64,000 bases of DNA, taken from Cricetomys ansorgei. Its lineage: Eukaryota; Chordata; Mammalia; Rodentia; Nesomyidae. This document shows positions 12,649 to 25,036 of this stretch, piece after piece. The notes below the pieces were generated by a model that worked only from the letters and a program-made list of their open reading frames with translations, ran no database searches and was not told the DNA's origin. A program made the translations under genes and the position numbers. Each line of letters opens with the position of its first letter. Position 1 is the first letter of the stretch. The stretch spans positions 63,763,501 to 63,827,500 of the forward strand of contig JAMJFZ010000107.1 of assembly GCA_026225945.1 (NCBI GenBank), given 5' to 3'.

Positions 12649-13620
12649 GCCTCATCTCTTAGTTCTTGGCATGGGATCTGTCCTGATTACCATCAATAAT
12701 TTTCTGGGTTAAAAATGAACAACTTGGAAGATACTAGACATCTCTCTCACTCAGCCACGAGCCACACGGCCTCCCTCAGAACAGGTCCCACCAAGAGTAA
12801 CAGGGACATTGTGGGAGAGACTGGAGTACCATAATAACTGAATTCTCATAATAAACTCAGAAAAGCAAGTCAACGCCTCACACTGATATTCACATCATCT
12901 CAGAATTCTGAGAACCACAGACCCAAAGGCTGTCAAGTCCCAAGTAGTTGCACATCACATGGTGAGCAGAACCAGCCACCCACTGGCTGTTTCTAGGTGG
13001 GCACAGGGAGACAGGTTCCAGTAAAAGGTTATCAGCTCTCTGCTTTCCCTGTGAGAGGAAACGGCACAGCTACCTGATCCATGTCCATCGCATTGGGTAG
13101 GTGGTGAATTGCTGGAAGCTATCTAGTAGGAAATGAATCTGAGCATTCTACAGAAAGCTGTAAGACGAGGCCCATGTTCTGACCTGGAAAAGCTTGGGGA
13201 ACAGTGGCTTGATTTCAGTCCTGTTGCATCTAGCAGATGAGTGTGCTCAAGACCAAATGAATCTGTGTAGATTTAGGTCCCATTGGGGCTTAAGCCTGTT
13301 GCCAGACTCTGAGAGAGGGTAGAAAGATGACTGAGTTAAAGCACCAAGGGTCAGGCAAGGAAGGTACAGTTGTAAGTGGTAAGCCTGTGTCCCTTGGCGG
13401 CCTGGGTCCCTCACTCCTAAAGGAAAAAGGCAGGAAGCTGCTCTTGGTGTCCAGTACAGGGAGAAATTCTCGTTGGCTTTCCACATTTGCATAAAAGCCA
13501 CTGGGTGTTATCTCAAAGGGCCTCTCCTAGGCAAGAATGGTAAGGTGCTCTGTGTTTCACAACTGTAATTACTGGGGTTCTAGTCACTGTAGAATTCTAC
13601 CCAGAAGCCAGCACTTGGAC

Positions 13621-13628
13621 GTATATAA
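13621..13628 (+). promoter_or_regulatory. TATA box of the Defb3-type gene
   Basis: gtatataagg lies 52-59 bases before the start codon at 13680, giving an expected transcript start near 13650 and a roughly 30-base 5' UTR ending in the cag-gcttcggtc leader. Confidence 0.75.
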
Positions 13629-13679
13629 GGCACTGAGCTCAGCTCCCTCTGCATCCCTGCAACTCACCAGGCTTCGGTC

Positions 13680-14915
13680 ATGAAGATCCATTTCCTTCTG
13701 TTTGCCTTTCTCCTGGTGCTCCTGTCACCTCTCACAGGTAAGACAGGGGACAGGGTGGTTCCAAAGGAAAATGAAAGACAGCCCCCTCTCTCTCCTATCT
13801 ATCTATCATCTATCTATCATCTGTCTGTCAATCAATCAATCAATCTAATATCTATCTATCATCTATCATCTACATCTGTCAATCTATCGATCTATTATCT
13901 ACATCTGTCTATCATCTGTCTGTCTATCTATCATCTATCTATCATCTATCTATCAATCTATCGATCTATCATCTACATCTGTCTATCTATCATCTGTCTG
14001 TCTATCTATCATCTATCTATCGATCTATCATCTATCTATCATCTATCTCCTTTTCACCTTGCCTCCCTTCCTCCCTCTTCCTCTCCTCTCCCTCCCTCCC
14101 CCACCCTGCCTTCTCTCACTCTCTGACACCATCTGTCTCTGTTCTTTATCCCTCCTCTTCTCTCCTGACTTCCCTTTCTCACGCCACCACTTTTCCTCCC
14201 GCTCTTTTCTATTCTCTCTCTCATCTCTCTCCCTTCTTCCCTTATTTTCATCCTATTCCCTTTTCCTTTTCCTCCTTTTTTCTTCCTTCTAATAGCTTTT
14301 TAGAGAGTGTGAGTCGTGTGACTGCTAACATGAACCAAGCATCATTTCTTTTTGTCTCCGGAGGACCCTACGACAAACCTGGCCTTCAGCACTTGACTTC
14401 CACCTCCTAACTCCTTCTGCTGAGGTTAGGATTATGGAATAAGTCTTTTCTAGGTGACTTTACAAATAATAACATGAAGAAAGTTTATTGATTAATTGAT
14501 TTTTGGTTTCCCTGTTGTAACTCTGGCTGTCCTGGAACTCACTCTGTAGACCAGACTGGCCTCAAACTCACAGAGATCCTCCTGCCTCTGCCTCCCGAGT
14601 ACTGGGATTAAAGGTGTGCACCACCACTGCCCAGCCTGAAAGTCTAATTATTATTTGAAGAAAAAGTGTTAATTTAGAAATATTCACATTTAAAGGTAGA
14701 GTCTCTGTTTGCCTTAGAGAATCCCACAGAATAACCAGCATAGCCTCTATTTGAGAACTTCGGTCCCCTTGCTCTTCGATCCACTGGTGGAAGACCCGTA
14801 AGCACACATTCTCTTCAGAGGCAAGAAAGTGCACAGCTCAGGGGTGGCCACTGAAAGCAGCTTCACAAACTCTGTCCTAATTGCATTTTGTGGGAAAAAG
14901 TTTATTTTCTTTTAA

Positions 14916-14956
<41 letters not shown>

Positions 14957-16160
14957 CGCGCATGCGCGCGCGCGTGCGAGCACACATGGATGGGTGCCCA
15001 GAAGATAAAACCCACAGAGATCAGAAGAAGGCATTGAATCTCTCAGAGTTCACAAGCAGCTGTGGCTCCCTGATGTAGGTAATGATCTCAGGTCTTCTGC
15101 AGGAGCAGTACGCACGCTCAGCTGCTGAGCCATCTTTCCAGCCCCCCAGATTGCATTTCACACTTTACTTTATGCAAACTGAATAAAAGAGATAGCCAGC
15201 TTACGAGAAGGGATGAAAATGAGTAAGAGAGAAAATGAAAGGAACGAAGCAAAGACCTGAAACTGCATCAGACAGAAATTAGAGAGAGAAAAACCTAACG
15301 CCATTCATCCCGTGAATGGATTCTGGTTTACAGAGGAGCATCTGGGTTCTGAGAAATATACAAGTACCTGTTATGTCTGACATTTGGATGAGTGTGAAGA
15401 AGGGAGGGAGGAAGGAAAGAAAAGAAGATGAGAATAAGACATAATTTTAGACACTAGAAACTATCCAAAAAGCCTATTTTTACTTTTAATTATTGTTTTC
15501 CATTGTAAGTTACATAGGCATCAAGTTATCATTAAACAAGTCTTATACTTTGAGCTACACATGCTTTGGGTCAAGTACTAAGTTAAAAATTGGTGCCCGG
15601 ATTGGGAAGTTGGCTCGGTGTATAAAGTGCTTGCTGTACAAGTAGGAGAATCTGAGTCTGGATCCCCTGGAGCTATGTAGAAGCAGAGCAAGCCGGTGCA
15701 ATCTTAGCACTGGGGAGGATCCTAGGGCACACTGACCAGTGAGCCACAACTACTCAGTGAGTTCTTGGTTCAGTGAGAGATCCTGTCTCAGAAAATGAGT
15801 GTTCTGGTCTCTGTATGTTGTGCGTACCTGCTGGCTGTTTCTGACACTAGAGCAAGGGGCTTGTGTGGGGAAGCAGAGGCAGGACTGCTGCAAAGCATCT
15901 GGTGACACACACAGAATCTCGGGAAAGAAGCCTACTGGGGTTTATTCAGGATAATAGCACATGGGTATGAATTTCTGACATGGGGCTTTCAACTCTAACA
16001 TGAGATTTCTCTTACTCGTCTTTCAGCTTTCTCTAAAAAAGTCAACAATTCTTTAACTTGCGCCAGCAAAAGAGGGACATGCTGGATACGATGCCCTAGA
16101 AATTTTCTACAGGTAGGCCGCTGTGGCTCTTCTAACTTCAAGTGCTGCAAGAAAAGATAA
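13680..16160 (+). CDS. Defb3: Beta-defensin of the Defb3/Defb4 (human DEFB4) group
   Basis: Exons 13680-13737 and 16027-16160 with a 2289-base phase-1 intron (donor GTAAGA, acceptor GTCTTTCAG) encode 63 residues. The signal peptide MKIHFLLFAFLLVLLSPLT is nearly the mouse Defb3/4/8 leader. The mature peptide begins AFSKKVNN, matching the AFSKKINN start I recall for mouse Defb3. Cysteines lie at 31, 38, 42, 52, 59 and 60: C-x6-C-x3-C-x9-C-x6-CC, classical spacing. It has 11 Lys/Arg and no acidic residue (+11). Family knowledge: inducible epithelial antimicrobial peptides, orthologous as a group to human beta-defensin 2. The exact symbol is uncertain, because Defb3, 4, 5, 6 and 8 are rodent-specific duplicates; only one such copy is in this window. 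Oddity: the intron opens with 250 bases of (ATCT)n and a pyrimidine tract. Confidence 0.92.
13795..14050. repeat. (ATCT)n-rich minisatellite in the Defb3-type intron
   Basis: About 255 bases of atct, atc, gtct and aatc units with higher-order blocks, starting about 60 bases after the exon-1 donor. A frame stays open through it from the defensin start codon, an artefact of the repeat. Confidence 0.92.
14050..14290. repeat. Polypyrimidine tract (CT-rich, 240 bases)
   Basis: Almost pure C/T on the plus strand (purine-rich on the minus strand), directly after the (ATCT)n block. Capable of mirror-repeat/triplex structure. Confidence 0.9.
14505..14635 (-). mobile_element. B1 SINE, antisense
   Basis: The plus strand reads gtaactctggctgtcctgga, ctgtagaccagactggcctc, ctgcctcccgagtactggga and aaaggtgtgcaccaccactg, the B1 complement. 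Lies in the Defb3-type intron. Confidence 0.92.
14916..14978. repeat. (TG)n-(CG)n strictly alternating purine-pyrimidine tract
   Basis: 63 bases alternate without a break, with the last third rich in CG (cgcgcacgcgcatgcgcgcg). It is the classic sequence for left-handed Z-DNA. Lies in the Defb3-type intron, at the tail of the SINE that follows. Confidence 0.9.
14985..15150 (-). mobile_element. B3/B2-type SINE, antisense
   Basis: The plus strand ends gctgagccatctttccagcc after gtgctgg-like and aggtcttctgcaggagcagt text, the antisense of a B2/B3 head. Confidence 0.75.
15590..15795 (+). mobile_element. Diverged tRNA-derived SINE (B2/B4-like)
   Basis: It begins gggaagttggctcggtgtat, then ctgagtctggatcccctgga and a tail with gagagatcctgtctcag. 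The tRNA-like head is visible but the family is unsure. Confidence 0.55.
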
Positions 16161-16239
16161 TTAGGAAGCCCAAGAACCAGTGAGACAAATAAGAAGCCGG
16201 AACCTGCTCCTCCATGAAGATGCACAAAACTTAAACCAA

Positions 16240-16245
16240 ATTAAA
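16240..16245 (+). terminator. Polyadenylation signal (ATTAAA) of the Defb3-type gene
   Basis: ATTAAA 80 bases after the stop; no AATAAA is closer. ATTAAA is the common variant signal. Confidence 0.55.
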
Positions 16246-16589
16246 GCACTTGGCTTAAAGAATTGCTTCCTAGACTCTTGTTGTTTGTTTTCTCCAGGGC
16301 TGAATTCTAAAATGCTTGAGGAAGCAAGGAAAGTACAGGGTTCTCCTGTACTTTCCAACTTTATGGATATCTGTCTCTGTCACGGATATGACTGAGTGAT
16401 TTCCTGTAGCCAGAGCCTTTCCTGCCCCTCCCTCTGCATCCCTTTGCCTCCTCTAACCTCTTGGCTTCAACCATCCAGTTCCAACACTGTTGTTTCCGTG
16501 TCTCCCCCCCCCCCACACACACACACACACACTGCCTGGTCTTTCGCTCTGGCCAGGGGTGGAAGACTTAAGCTGAAAGGGTCGTGAGA

Positions 16590-16900
16590 ATGTGCAGGGA
16601 GGTGGGACGTGGGTTTCTTGGACTGGCCGTGGACTCTGATCCCAGCGCCAAGAACGAAGGAATGAGACGAAATAAGTCTCAGGAAATCGAGGTCTGGTGG
16701 ACATGAAAACTCTCTCTTATTGAAAGGGCTCCCCCCAATAAATATCTTCTTGGGGAAGGCAGGATTTCTCCCTCGGGCGGGGAAGCCTTAATTAGCATGG
16801 CAGGGTGGGCGCTCCTAAGCAAGGGACCCGCCCAAATGCAGATAAACATGTTCCTTTAGCTTCTGTGAAGCAAGCAAGTTATAACTAACACACAACACAA
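16590..16900 (-). mobile_element. ERVK-like LTR, antisense
   Basis: Reading the minus strand, it has the same order of blocks as the LTR at 41380-41680: ttagctt-type start, cttaatt, aataag-gagagttt, catgtccaccagac, a gagact block and a gtccaagaaacccacgt block. No retroviral gene is attached, so it is a solo LTR or fragment. Confidence 0.65.
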
Positions 16901-17699
16901 GCCAAAGAAGGCAGCCTCAGCTCCCCTTTGGCTTGTGACTCTTAGTTAATTGCACCTTGGGCGGTTGTACTTAAAACTTTGATACAATCTTTGGCTATGA
17001 GATCTCTAGGGTGTGGATTTTGTCTTACTCGTTATGTGCTGGCCACTAAAGGGAAAGATTGCATCATATGTTACTATAAATTGAATGACCAAGTCAGTAA
17101 GGGACTTTCTTATATGTAGACATAAGATACAAAGAACTTGCAAAGGAAGCAAGACCATACTGAAAGCACCAAGAAGGAAGAGCAGAGTGAAGATGGAAAA
17201 TGAGACTCTTGTTGGTATGGGAAAGAGGCCAGATCCTGACCCAGGCCTTCCCACTGGGGCTCTCGCAGGAAGATGGGCTCTGTTTCCTACTTGCCCGAAG
17301 TTCTCTATTTAGTTACCTTCAGTGTTCAGTTAAAGTGCTATAATCTGTGCTTGGATAAGTTCAGTTCAGCTCAGAATGATGGCTTAGATTGTCTAAATTC
17401 CCAGACTAAAATAAGAAATGAGGCTCTGGGGGAAAGGTATTTCATCTGGAAAGATGTAACTGAGAAAGGAAGCATTGGTCAGATAATTGGCATGTAGCGA
17501 GAGATTATTTGCTAAAGATAAATAGTATGCAATGCATCTTTAAATTAAAAATAGGAGTCTGAAGACAGGGCACAATCCATACAGTGGCTGCTATGCAAGC
17601 TTGCAGACTAGTTTGATCCCTGGGGACCCATGTAATAAGACAGGGGTGGCAGCCTTTCTGTAATGTTAGCACTGGGGTGGGTGGGTGGAGATATATGGT

Positions 17700-17935
17700 T
17701 TCCCCAGAACTAAGGGCCACAGTCAAGAGCACTTGCTGTTCTAGAGGACCTGGGTTGGATTTCCAGCACCCACGTGGTGTCCTATAATCTTCTGTAACTC
17801 CAGTTCCATGGGATCCAATGCCCTTTTTTGGCCTTTGTGGGTAGCGTGCAATCATATTGTGCGCAGACATACATGCAGGAAAAACTCTATACACTTCAAC
17901 TAACTAAATAAATAAATAATGATAATAAATAATAA
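17700..17935 (+). mobile_element. B2-type SINE
   Basis: Contains gagcacttgctgttctagag, gacctgggttggatttccag, cacccacgtggtgtcc, and a tail of gcagacatacatgcaggaaa followed by an aaat-rich end. Confidence 0.8.
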
Positions 17936-17989
17936 TATAATTTAAAAATTCCCTCTCGCTGGGTTGCCTCATCCAAACTTGATGTGGGG

Positions 17990-18200
17990 TCTCAAGCCCG
18001 GATCTGCCACTATTCATTATACTCTGTTTGACTAATACCCTGGGGGGCCTGCTCTTGTCTAAGGGGAACAGGGGGAGGTAGGGGGTAGACCTAAGAGAGA
18101 GGGAAGCAGGGAGGAGTCTGGGGGGGGTGGAAGACTGCACCCAGGATGTATTGTATGAGCGATGAAAAATAATAAATAAATAAATAAATAAGGTAGAGAG
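17990..18200 (+). mobile_element. L1 3' end
   Basis: A G-rich rodent L1 3' UTR with ggaggagtctggggggg-like text and ggatgtattgtatgagcgat, ending in (aaat)n. Plus-strand sense. Confidence 0.7.
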
Positions 18201-21200
18201 TGGCTGAGGAAAACACTTGGCCTCTTGCCTTCAAATGCATGTACGCACGCGCATACCATACGAACACATGCGTACACAGTGTACATGTGTGTAAGCAAGT
18301 GAAAATTATTTAAAATACCCACAAATAACAAAATATTTTAATTTTGTATAAGGACACTATCTGACCTTATGATTGCCTTACCAAACCACACACCTCGCTT
18401 TGATGCTGAGCTGCTCAGAGTCTGTCCTCCAATAATTACTTACTTTCGATAATTCATATTTTTATCTGTAGCAAACTTGTTGTCTTACTGATACTCAAAG
18501 TCACTGCCTTAGGTAGCAGACTTGATATGACTTTTATTGCAGTAAATGAAGCCGTTATTCGGGACCTACAAATTTCACCTGAGAAAAAACTTTAATAGCT
18601 ATTTTTTTTTTGAAGGGCGATTACCCTCGTCCTTGAATACATGGGTAAAATGGGTAGATGTGAGAAAATGCTAAATAGCTTTGCAGTTCTAAAAATTAAA
18701 GGACTCTGGTTTTCTGACAGAACCAGAGCTAGGGGGTGCACAGGTGGAAGCCCACCACTGGGCTTCTGAGACTAAATACAGACCTGTGTTCCTGAAAGAA
18801 CACCAGTACCCCTCCCACCCCCGGTGAGAGGCTGCGTTGGAGGATGCGGACCTGCTCAGAGAACTTAACTTAAATCAGACTATAAAATCCATTTCCTTAA
18901 ATGTAATATGGAAAAATAGTAGCTCCATAATGGGCCAGAAGAAAAATCAACGCAGCTTGCCATCCCCAGACAGTAGGCAGAGTATTCACTTTCATGTAGC
19001 CATTTGCCTTTGCCTCTCGAAATCCTATAAAATATAGAGGTGAAGGAGAACAAGGACTCCAAACAGTTCTACAGATTGCACTGCACTTGTTTACTGTGAG
19101 GTTGTTGCAGAGGCTGCCAGAGACTGGGACCATGAGGGAAGTTTCTCCTGTCTTCTCGGAATCCCTGGCCCTGCTCACTGAATTAAAATGACAAAGGGCA
19201 AAGAGCAGGAGCATGTTTTAAGAATGTAGGTGTCATCCTCTGAGAGGAAGCTGGGTGGGACACGGAGTTAGGCTGAGTCTCAGTGAAGGCCACATTAGCA
19301 GGCTAGGGAAGGGAATCCATGCTCAGCCTTCCAGGCAGTAAGATGGGAATGAAACTTATGGAAGATGAGAATTAGCTTAGTACATTTGTTGGCAGATTCT
19401 TCTCAGTGCTCCTGGGGAGACGGATGCTTCTAGAGTTAGCCCTGGTGGTTCAGATCTCTTTTAGGCAAACGCTGTTGTTTCCAATTCAAAATAATCCGCA
19501 CAGAAAAAGTAGCATATTTGGGGAAAGCTGATCTACTACAGGAGACAAGGAAGAGACATTCTCTTTCGGGGTATTTTGTAGATGAGGAATAAGAGAAGAT
19601 GCCAGGGTCCCAAGGTGAGGGAGAATGTTCCTCTCCTCGGCTAATTTCTGATCGTCTATGCTGTGACCAACACGGAGCCTCCTGCACTCTCTCCAGAGGT
19701 CCACAGGATCCTGTCACATACACTGGTCTGCTATGTAGACTATGTCAGGGATTCTACTACAGTGGGTGTCTGCAAAGAGGAGGAGGCTGCTCAAGGAGAG
19801 ATGTCCCTGGTGCTGAGGAGACTCTGATGGCGCAGGGATGGAGACGTCAGGGGCAGAGCTGGCTGGGTGCAGATGCCCTTGGGAACTTTTCAGAAACATT
19901 AGACGTTTGCCCACATTCATCATTAGGATTTTTAGCTGTGTGGCTGGGAGAGAAAACTGGTCCCTGGAGGCTGGAGAATGTGGATTCACACTAGTTATGG
20001 GAATTATTGAAACAATATCTAGAAAATGTTTAGTTCCAGGGACAGTAAGTGACCCAAAACCAAAGATATGTTTTCATTACTATCATGGTCAGGAGGACAG
20101 ATGTGGATTGGTTATTTCAAAATTCTTAAAAGTTTGTGTGCTTATGCAGAAAAAAAAAATGGCTTAGCACATTAGATCCACATGGTGCAGACAAAGGAAG
20201 AACTATGTAGATTATTAAGACTTGCTCTCATTTGACTCCTATTTAAGAATGAGTATTCTAAGCTAAACCTTTCAGAATTTGGCCCCAAATAAGGAAGATC
20301 CTCATCAGGATTGACAGGAAACTGTAACTTTGCCATTTGCCTGTTGCACAAGAGGAGAAGCAAACACTGACATCTTTCCTTGTATGAGGCCAGAATCTTG
20401 AAATGGATGGAAGGGAAATGTCTGCCAAATGCATCTACAGCACAGATATCATTTGTGAATAACTCTGACCTATTAGATCCAGGGTGGTCGGTCCTGACTT
20501 TAGACTCTCCTTAGTTGTGTGTTGAGGAAGGTTAGTTAAGTGCTTTGAGTCTCATTTTTAATGAGCTTCTGTGTGGCACACATGCTTGCACTCTTTCTCC
20601 ATGCAAGATATTATATTTCTAAATGTTCCCCAAACAGCCCACTCTTCCATCAAGAGGTAGCTTTTAGAAGCCTCCCCTTACTTCGCAAATAGGCTATTGA
20701 GTTGTCGCTACTGAGGAGGTGATTTCTTTGTTGCTAAAGAGCTTCTGATGTCATAAATGACAGGAATCTTCCACATGGCTCTCTGGGTGCCAGAATCCAT
20801 GATCTATGATGTGAATCTTTAAACATGGCATGCAGGCCCATTGAAATCTTTATGTTTGAGAACCCATCTGGAGAAACCAGGAGGAAGGGAAGGTTGCCCA
20901 ATGACAACCCCCAGCTTCTCAAGCCCTCTCAGCTCAGTCATGAACATGCTTGTGAGTTTTGAGAACTCTAGGCTCAGCTTCTGTCAGTTCACGAACATCC
21001 GTCCCACCAGACACCTAGTTAAGCTCTATGTAACTCAAAGACCATGACAGATTTTTAAAAGATCCAGATTTGGGGGTGATTTGGTCTTTTGTAAAAGTCT
21101 CCAATATCAAGCTTGGGGTTCATTAGGCAGGAGTTTCCCTTTGGGCTGACTGTAACTAATAAAACATTAAATATCCTGTGTGACCATTGTTTATTGCAGT

Positions 21201-22648
21201 GGACAGGGAAAACTTAGATATAACTGCAAGATGGTTATAACCTCAAGACTGACATTTCCTGGCCTCTGATTAGACTGTTTTTTAATTCTTGCTGCCTGTC
21301 AGGCATGTGGTGTTGGTGGAACTCATGAATTCATGGAAGCCATTTTGTTGATTATTCTTGTATTTCCTATTTCTCCGTGGTTTGTGGGTTGATTAGTCTT
21401 CCTGAGAATCACCAATCTAATAGAATAACAGAGTTGGAAGACACACTAGAGATGTGTAGTCCAAGAAAATGAGAGGAGCTTGGCTCTTTGACCATAAGGC
21501 TGTACCTTGTGTACCCTTCTACTGAGTATATCAATCTAAAAATGTCTTTGATATTACATCCCACCCCCACCCCCCCGCAGTTGTTACACACTGCTTTGCT
21601 TAGTTTTTCAGTGAAACAATTTGAAACAGGTATCACAAAAGCCCCACTTCCTTCCCCTTCCTTTTCCCACTCAGATCTCACTAGTCAGCAGGGTCATGGT
21701 TCATGATTGTGAAGCCCTCCCTCTGCACATGGTTTTCATGACTCCTAATTATATCATAATGGGCACCTGTTCCCTGCCTCCAAGGGCAGGCAGCCCGTTG
21801 CCTGTGGGGGACAGAGGGAAGTCACTTCTAGGTAAGTTATTGGGAGAGGCATCTTGTGGCGAAGAGGAGGTCAGGAAACAATGGGGAGTATTGCTTTTCA
21901 CTTGCAAGTGCAAGAGAAAGGAGTATGGGAAAAGCCTTAGACACACACACCCTTTCCCTTCTTGCCTTGTTTGCTGTCATCTTGCTGCTCCAGATTTGCG
22001 TGCTGAAATATCATCTCCAGTGCAGCGGTATTGGGAAGAGACTCTGGGGACTTGGTTAGACATTGAGGGCAGCCCTCAGGAGTAGAATTCGTTTTCTTAT
22101 GAGTGAGGAAGGCTGAGGAGGAGAGGCCAGGGAGGAAGTAAATGTTTTCCCACAGAGACCCTGAGGAGAAAGGGTAATGAATCCCCTCCAGATCTCTCAA
22201 AACCCGGTGGGCATGTGAAGGTAGTCTTTTATCAATGCTCCAGCCTAGCTCTAAGAACAACTCAGTTATACCCTACTGTGTTGAAGATTTTCAAAGAGAA
22301 AACAAATGTATTCTTACGGTTAAGAACAGGTAGACAGGAAAGACCTCTTCAGAGTCTCCTTTGAGATTAAGGAAGAGCTGCATCAGCACTGTTTGGGGGA
22401 TGCTCCGTGAAGAGTAATTCAAAGTGAAGGTTGTTTGACTTTACTGTAATTTTGGAGATGCATTCTAAACTGAGGAGATGACCTCCAAGTAGGGTCCAGG
22501 TGATCACTACTGACAGTTTTTTCATCTTACCCTCCCTTAATTTTTAGGCTGAGAAGGGATAGGGACAAATAATAAGTTGGAAAAATATGCCAGTACCATC
22601 AATAATCACCATGCCCAGAAAACCATTGTGGTCAGTCACTGCTTTTGA

Positions 22649-22754
22649 TCATGTCCAGGGGTTAGGGATGGACAGGAGAGAGCATTACACTGCAGTGTTG
22701 GTCATGTCCAGGGGTTAGGGATGGACAGGAGAGAGCATTACACTGCAGTGTTGG
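22649..22754. repeat. Perfect 53-base tandem duplication
   Basis: Bases 22649-22701 and 22702-22754 are identical (each begins tcatgtccaggggttaggga). No further copies. Confidence 0.95.
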
Positions 22755-23063
22755 AATATGCTTCCTAAATGAGAGGTTTCCCTAGAGATGAGGCAGGTAT
22801 GTGTTCAGTTTCCAAGCTTGTCTTTTGTCCCCCAGCAACTATGAATAATAAAACCTTGAAATCCAGGATGTACTTCTCTTTAGATGACTACTTATTTGGT
22901 AAGCATTGCTTTAGTATCTGAACCCATCACAATCCACTCTGCCATGACCTTTCCCTCCAATAGGAAGGATAGCTAGACCTTTGGTGATCCCTACTCATTC
23001 TCTAATCTTATACTCTAGTTCTTAGGTGTGTGAGCTCACAGGTGCACATGGGATGTGCGTGCA

Positions 23064-23072
23064 CACACACAT

Positions 23073-23106
<34 letters not shown>
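23064..23106. repeat. (AC)n microsatellite
   Basis: About 20 AC units with a few interruptions at the left. Confidence 0.9.
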
Positions 23107-23107
<1 letters not shown>

Positions 23108-24631
23108 ATCTTCCTGTAGTAGTGTCCTTCATTCTTCAAATCTTAGTTTAGAAAAAAAGTCTGTAGAATAAGTCTAAGTTTCTAAATGGATCTAGGCTCT
23201 GTATGACCTGCCTTATCTTGCTTGAAGAAAGTACCTATATCACATGACTGCTATATGAGCTAAGAGTAACTTTTAAGACTCTGAAGTATAAAGTTATTTT
23301 GAAAATTCTCTTATTGGAGTGATGGGTGAAGTTCAATATTGTTTTATTAAATGATAAAGCCATTAAGTTATGGTAATATTTAGGAGTGAACTCTAGGTGG
23401 GAATTATGTTTACAATTCCAAGACCTTTATTCCATATGGCCAGTTTCCCTACTGACTTAAGGACTGAAAGAGACACAGATTATTTAGTTTTACATTTCCC
23501 CCCTCCCTCACCACCATTTTCTGAGACTGCTTAGATTTCATTTGAGGAAACACACTGAGGGTTTCTTAATCCCTTTGCAGTTTATTCTGAAATTCTAGCC
23601 ATGATTGCAGGTAAAGCTAAATACTGTTTATGAAGTGGTGTAAGTCTGTCATTGACTCTCCCCAAGTTTCCATTCCTGGGATGTAGAGAAGGAAGGTGGC
23701 AATATAATCGCCACCAACGGGCAGAGGAACTGAGTGCTTAAGAGACTTCATTTGCACGTTATCACTCAACTGTGTGGCAAGAACAGAGGAAGAACTCTAA
23801 AACATTAAAAGGTCAAAATTATTTGCAAAAGATCAAACAATGAGAAAGCAAACTCTGAACCCCCGGGGTTATCTAACTGCACAGCTCATTTAACTAGCAC
23901 ACCTGGAACGTGAGATTCCTTTTTGTCTATCCTGATGATCACAGCCTACTTCAGAGGTGGAGTGATTTATTCAGTATCTATACCTCAAAGCACCATCTAC
24001 CATTGACTCCTCCACAAGAGTGCCACTTATCAGTATAGGCCGACCACTAGTAAGTGAGTAGGAATATCTGAGTCTCCGAATTCCCTCTCTAGTTCCTATC
24101 CTCTTTACTTCCACTCCATTCTGCCTTTACTTTCTTTTTGTCTTAAAGTACATTCAAGATGCTATGACTAACTACAACAAATTGGGAAGCACACTCACAC
24201 ACACACACATATATACATACATACATATATATGTACACACACATACACACATATACCCTCGGTAAAGGTATGGGCAGATCTGATTTGTATGGCTCTCTCT
24301 TATGAGTGCCCTGAATATCCCACTTTTAGGATTGACATTTCAACATGGAGCTTTTCTGCTGACACGAACTTGGAGACTATAACTTCTTTACTTCCTTTCC
24401 GCCCTCTTCCACTTGCCCATCCGTTTATTCAGCCATGTACTGATGCAGCATCAGTATTAAGGCATCTTCTGGGCCCAATTGCCTGACCAGCTGTGGGCTA
24501 TGCAAGAGCCTGCCATGGAAAGAGCTTAACGTGCATAGGACTAGCCTTTCTCAATTAGTTAGCACAAAATATTGAAACTGAGTAAGGAAAGAAGGGAGTT
24601 TCCATTCACAAAATCTCTTCTCATTTTTAGC

Positions 24632-24792
24632 TTCTGAAGCAGGGGAGATGTATCCCTATAATCTCAGTACCTGAAAGATAGAGGCAGGCAAATCGCTGCA
24701 AGTTCAAGGCCAGCCTGGTCTACACAGCAATGTTACATAGAAAGACCCTGTCTCAACAAACAAAATAAAGCAAACAAAAAAAAAACAAACAT
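24632..24792 (+). mobile_element. B1-like SINE
   Basis: cctataatctcagtacctga, gaggcaggcaaatcgctgca, gttcaaggccagcctggtct, gaccctgtctcaacaaaca with an A-rich tail. Confidence 0.8.
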
Positions 24793-24869
24793 AAGTCTTT
24801 CAAATCACAAGAAAAAGGGAAACCCGCTGGGGAATCCTAACTTGCCATAAAGCTCATGTAGGGTTTTTT

Positions 24870-25036
24870 TTGCTCGCTTTTGTGTTTTTGTTATTGTTGT
24901 TTTAAGACAGGTTTTCACCATGTAGCCCCTGTGTCCTGTCACTCACTGTTTATGTGTCCTGGCTTCAACTCATAATCCTCCTGCCTTTTTACTTCCTAAG
25001 TAATGGAATTACAAGTGTGTACTGCTAATGCTCAGC
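24870..25036 (-). mobile_element. B1-like SINE, antisense
   Basis: Antisense text tttaagacaggttttcacca, ccctgtgtcctgtcactcac, aatcctcctgcc, aattacaagtgtgtactgct. It ends about 100 bases before the TATA-like box of the next gene, facing the preceding B1. Confidence 0.65.

Larger units (their letters stand above)
4330..13600. other. Intergenic, repeat-rich spacer between Defb14 and the Defb3-type gene
   Basis: No coding exon recognised. It holds an inverted repeat (4540-4629), two URR1-type transposon copies, a B4-like SINE, an Lx/L1 tail, a B3-type SINE, (TG)n at 10087-10127, an old B1-like fragment at about 10850-11010, an LTR-like stretch at about 11030-11370 and poly(A) at 12625-12648. The rest (for example 8750-10080 and 11400-13500) shows nothing I can name. 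Confidence 0.55.

Noticed and set aside
13795..14050. Regularly spaced repeats considered as a CRISPR array
   Set aside because: It is a eukaryotic (ATCT)n minisatellite with no unique spacers; the genome is mammalian.
13680..14126. 148-codon open frame starting with the Defb3-type signal peptide
   Set aside because: It is exon 1 read straight through the GTAAGA donor into the (ATCT)n microsatellite; the repetitive Ser-Ile-Tyr-His stretch is simple sequence, and the real exon 2 lies at 16027.
19599..19994. 131-codon Cys-containing frame considered as a defensin-like gene
   Set aside because: The cysteines do not follow any defensin pattern, there is no signal peptide or splice framing, and composition looks like chance.
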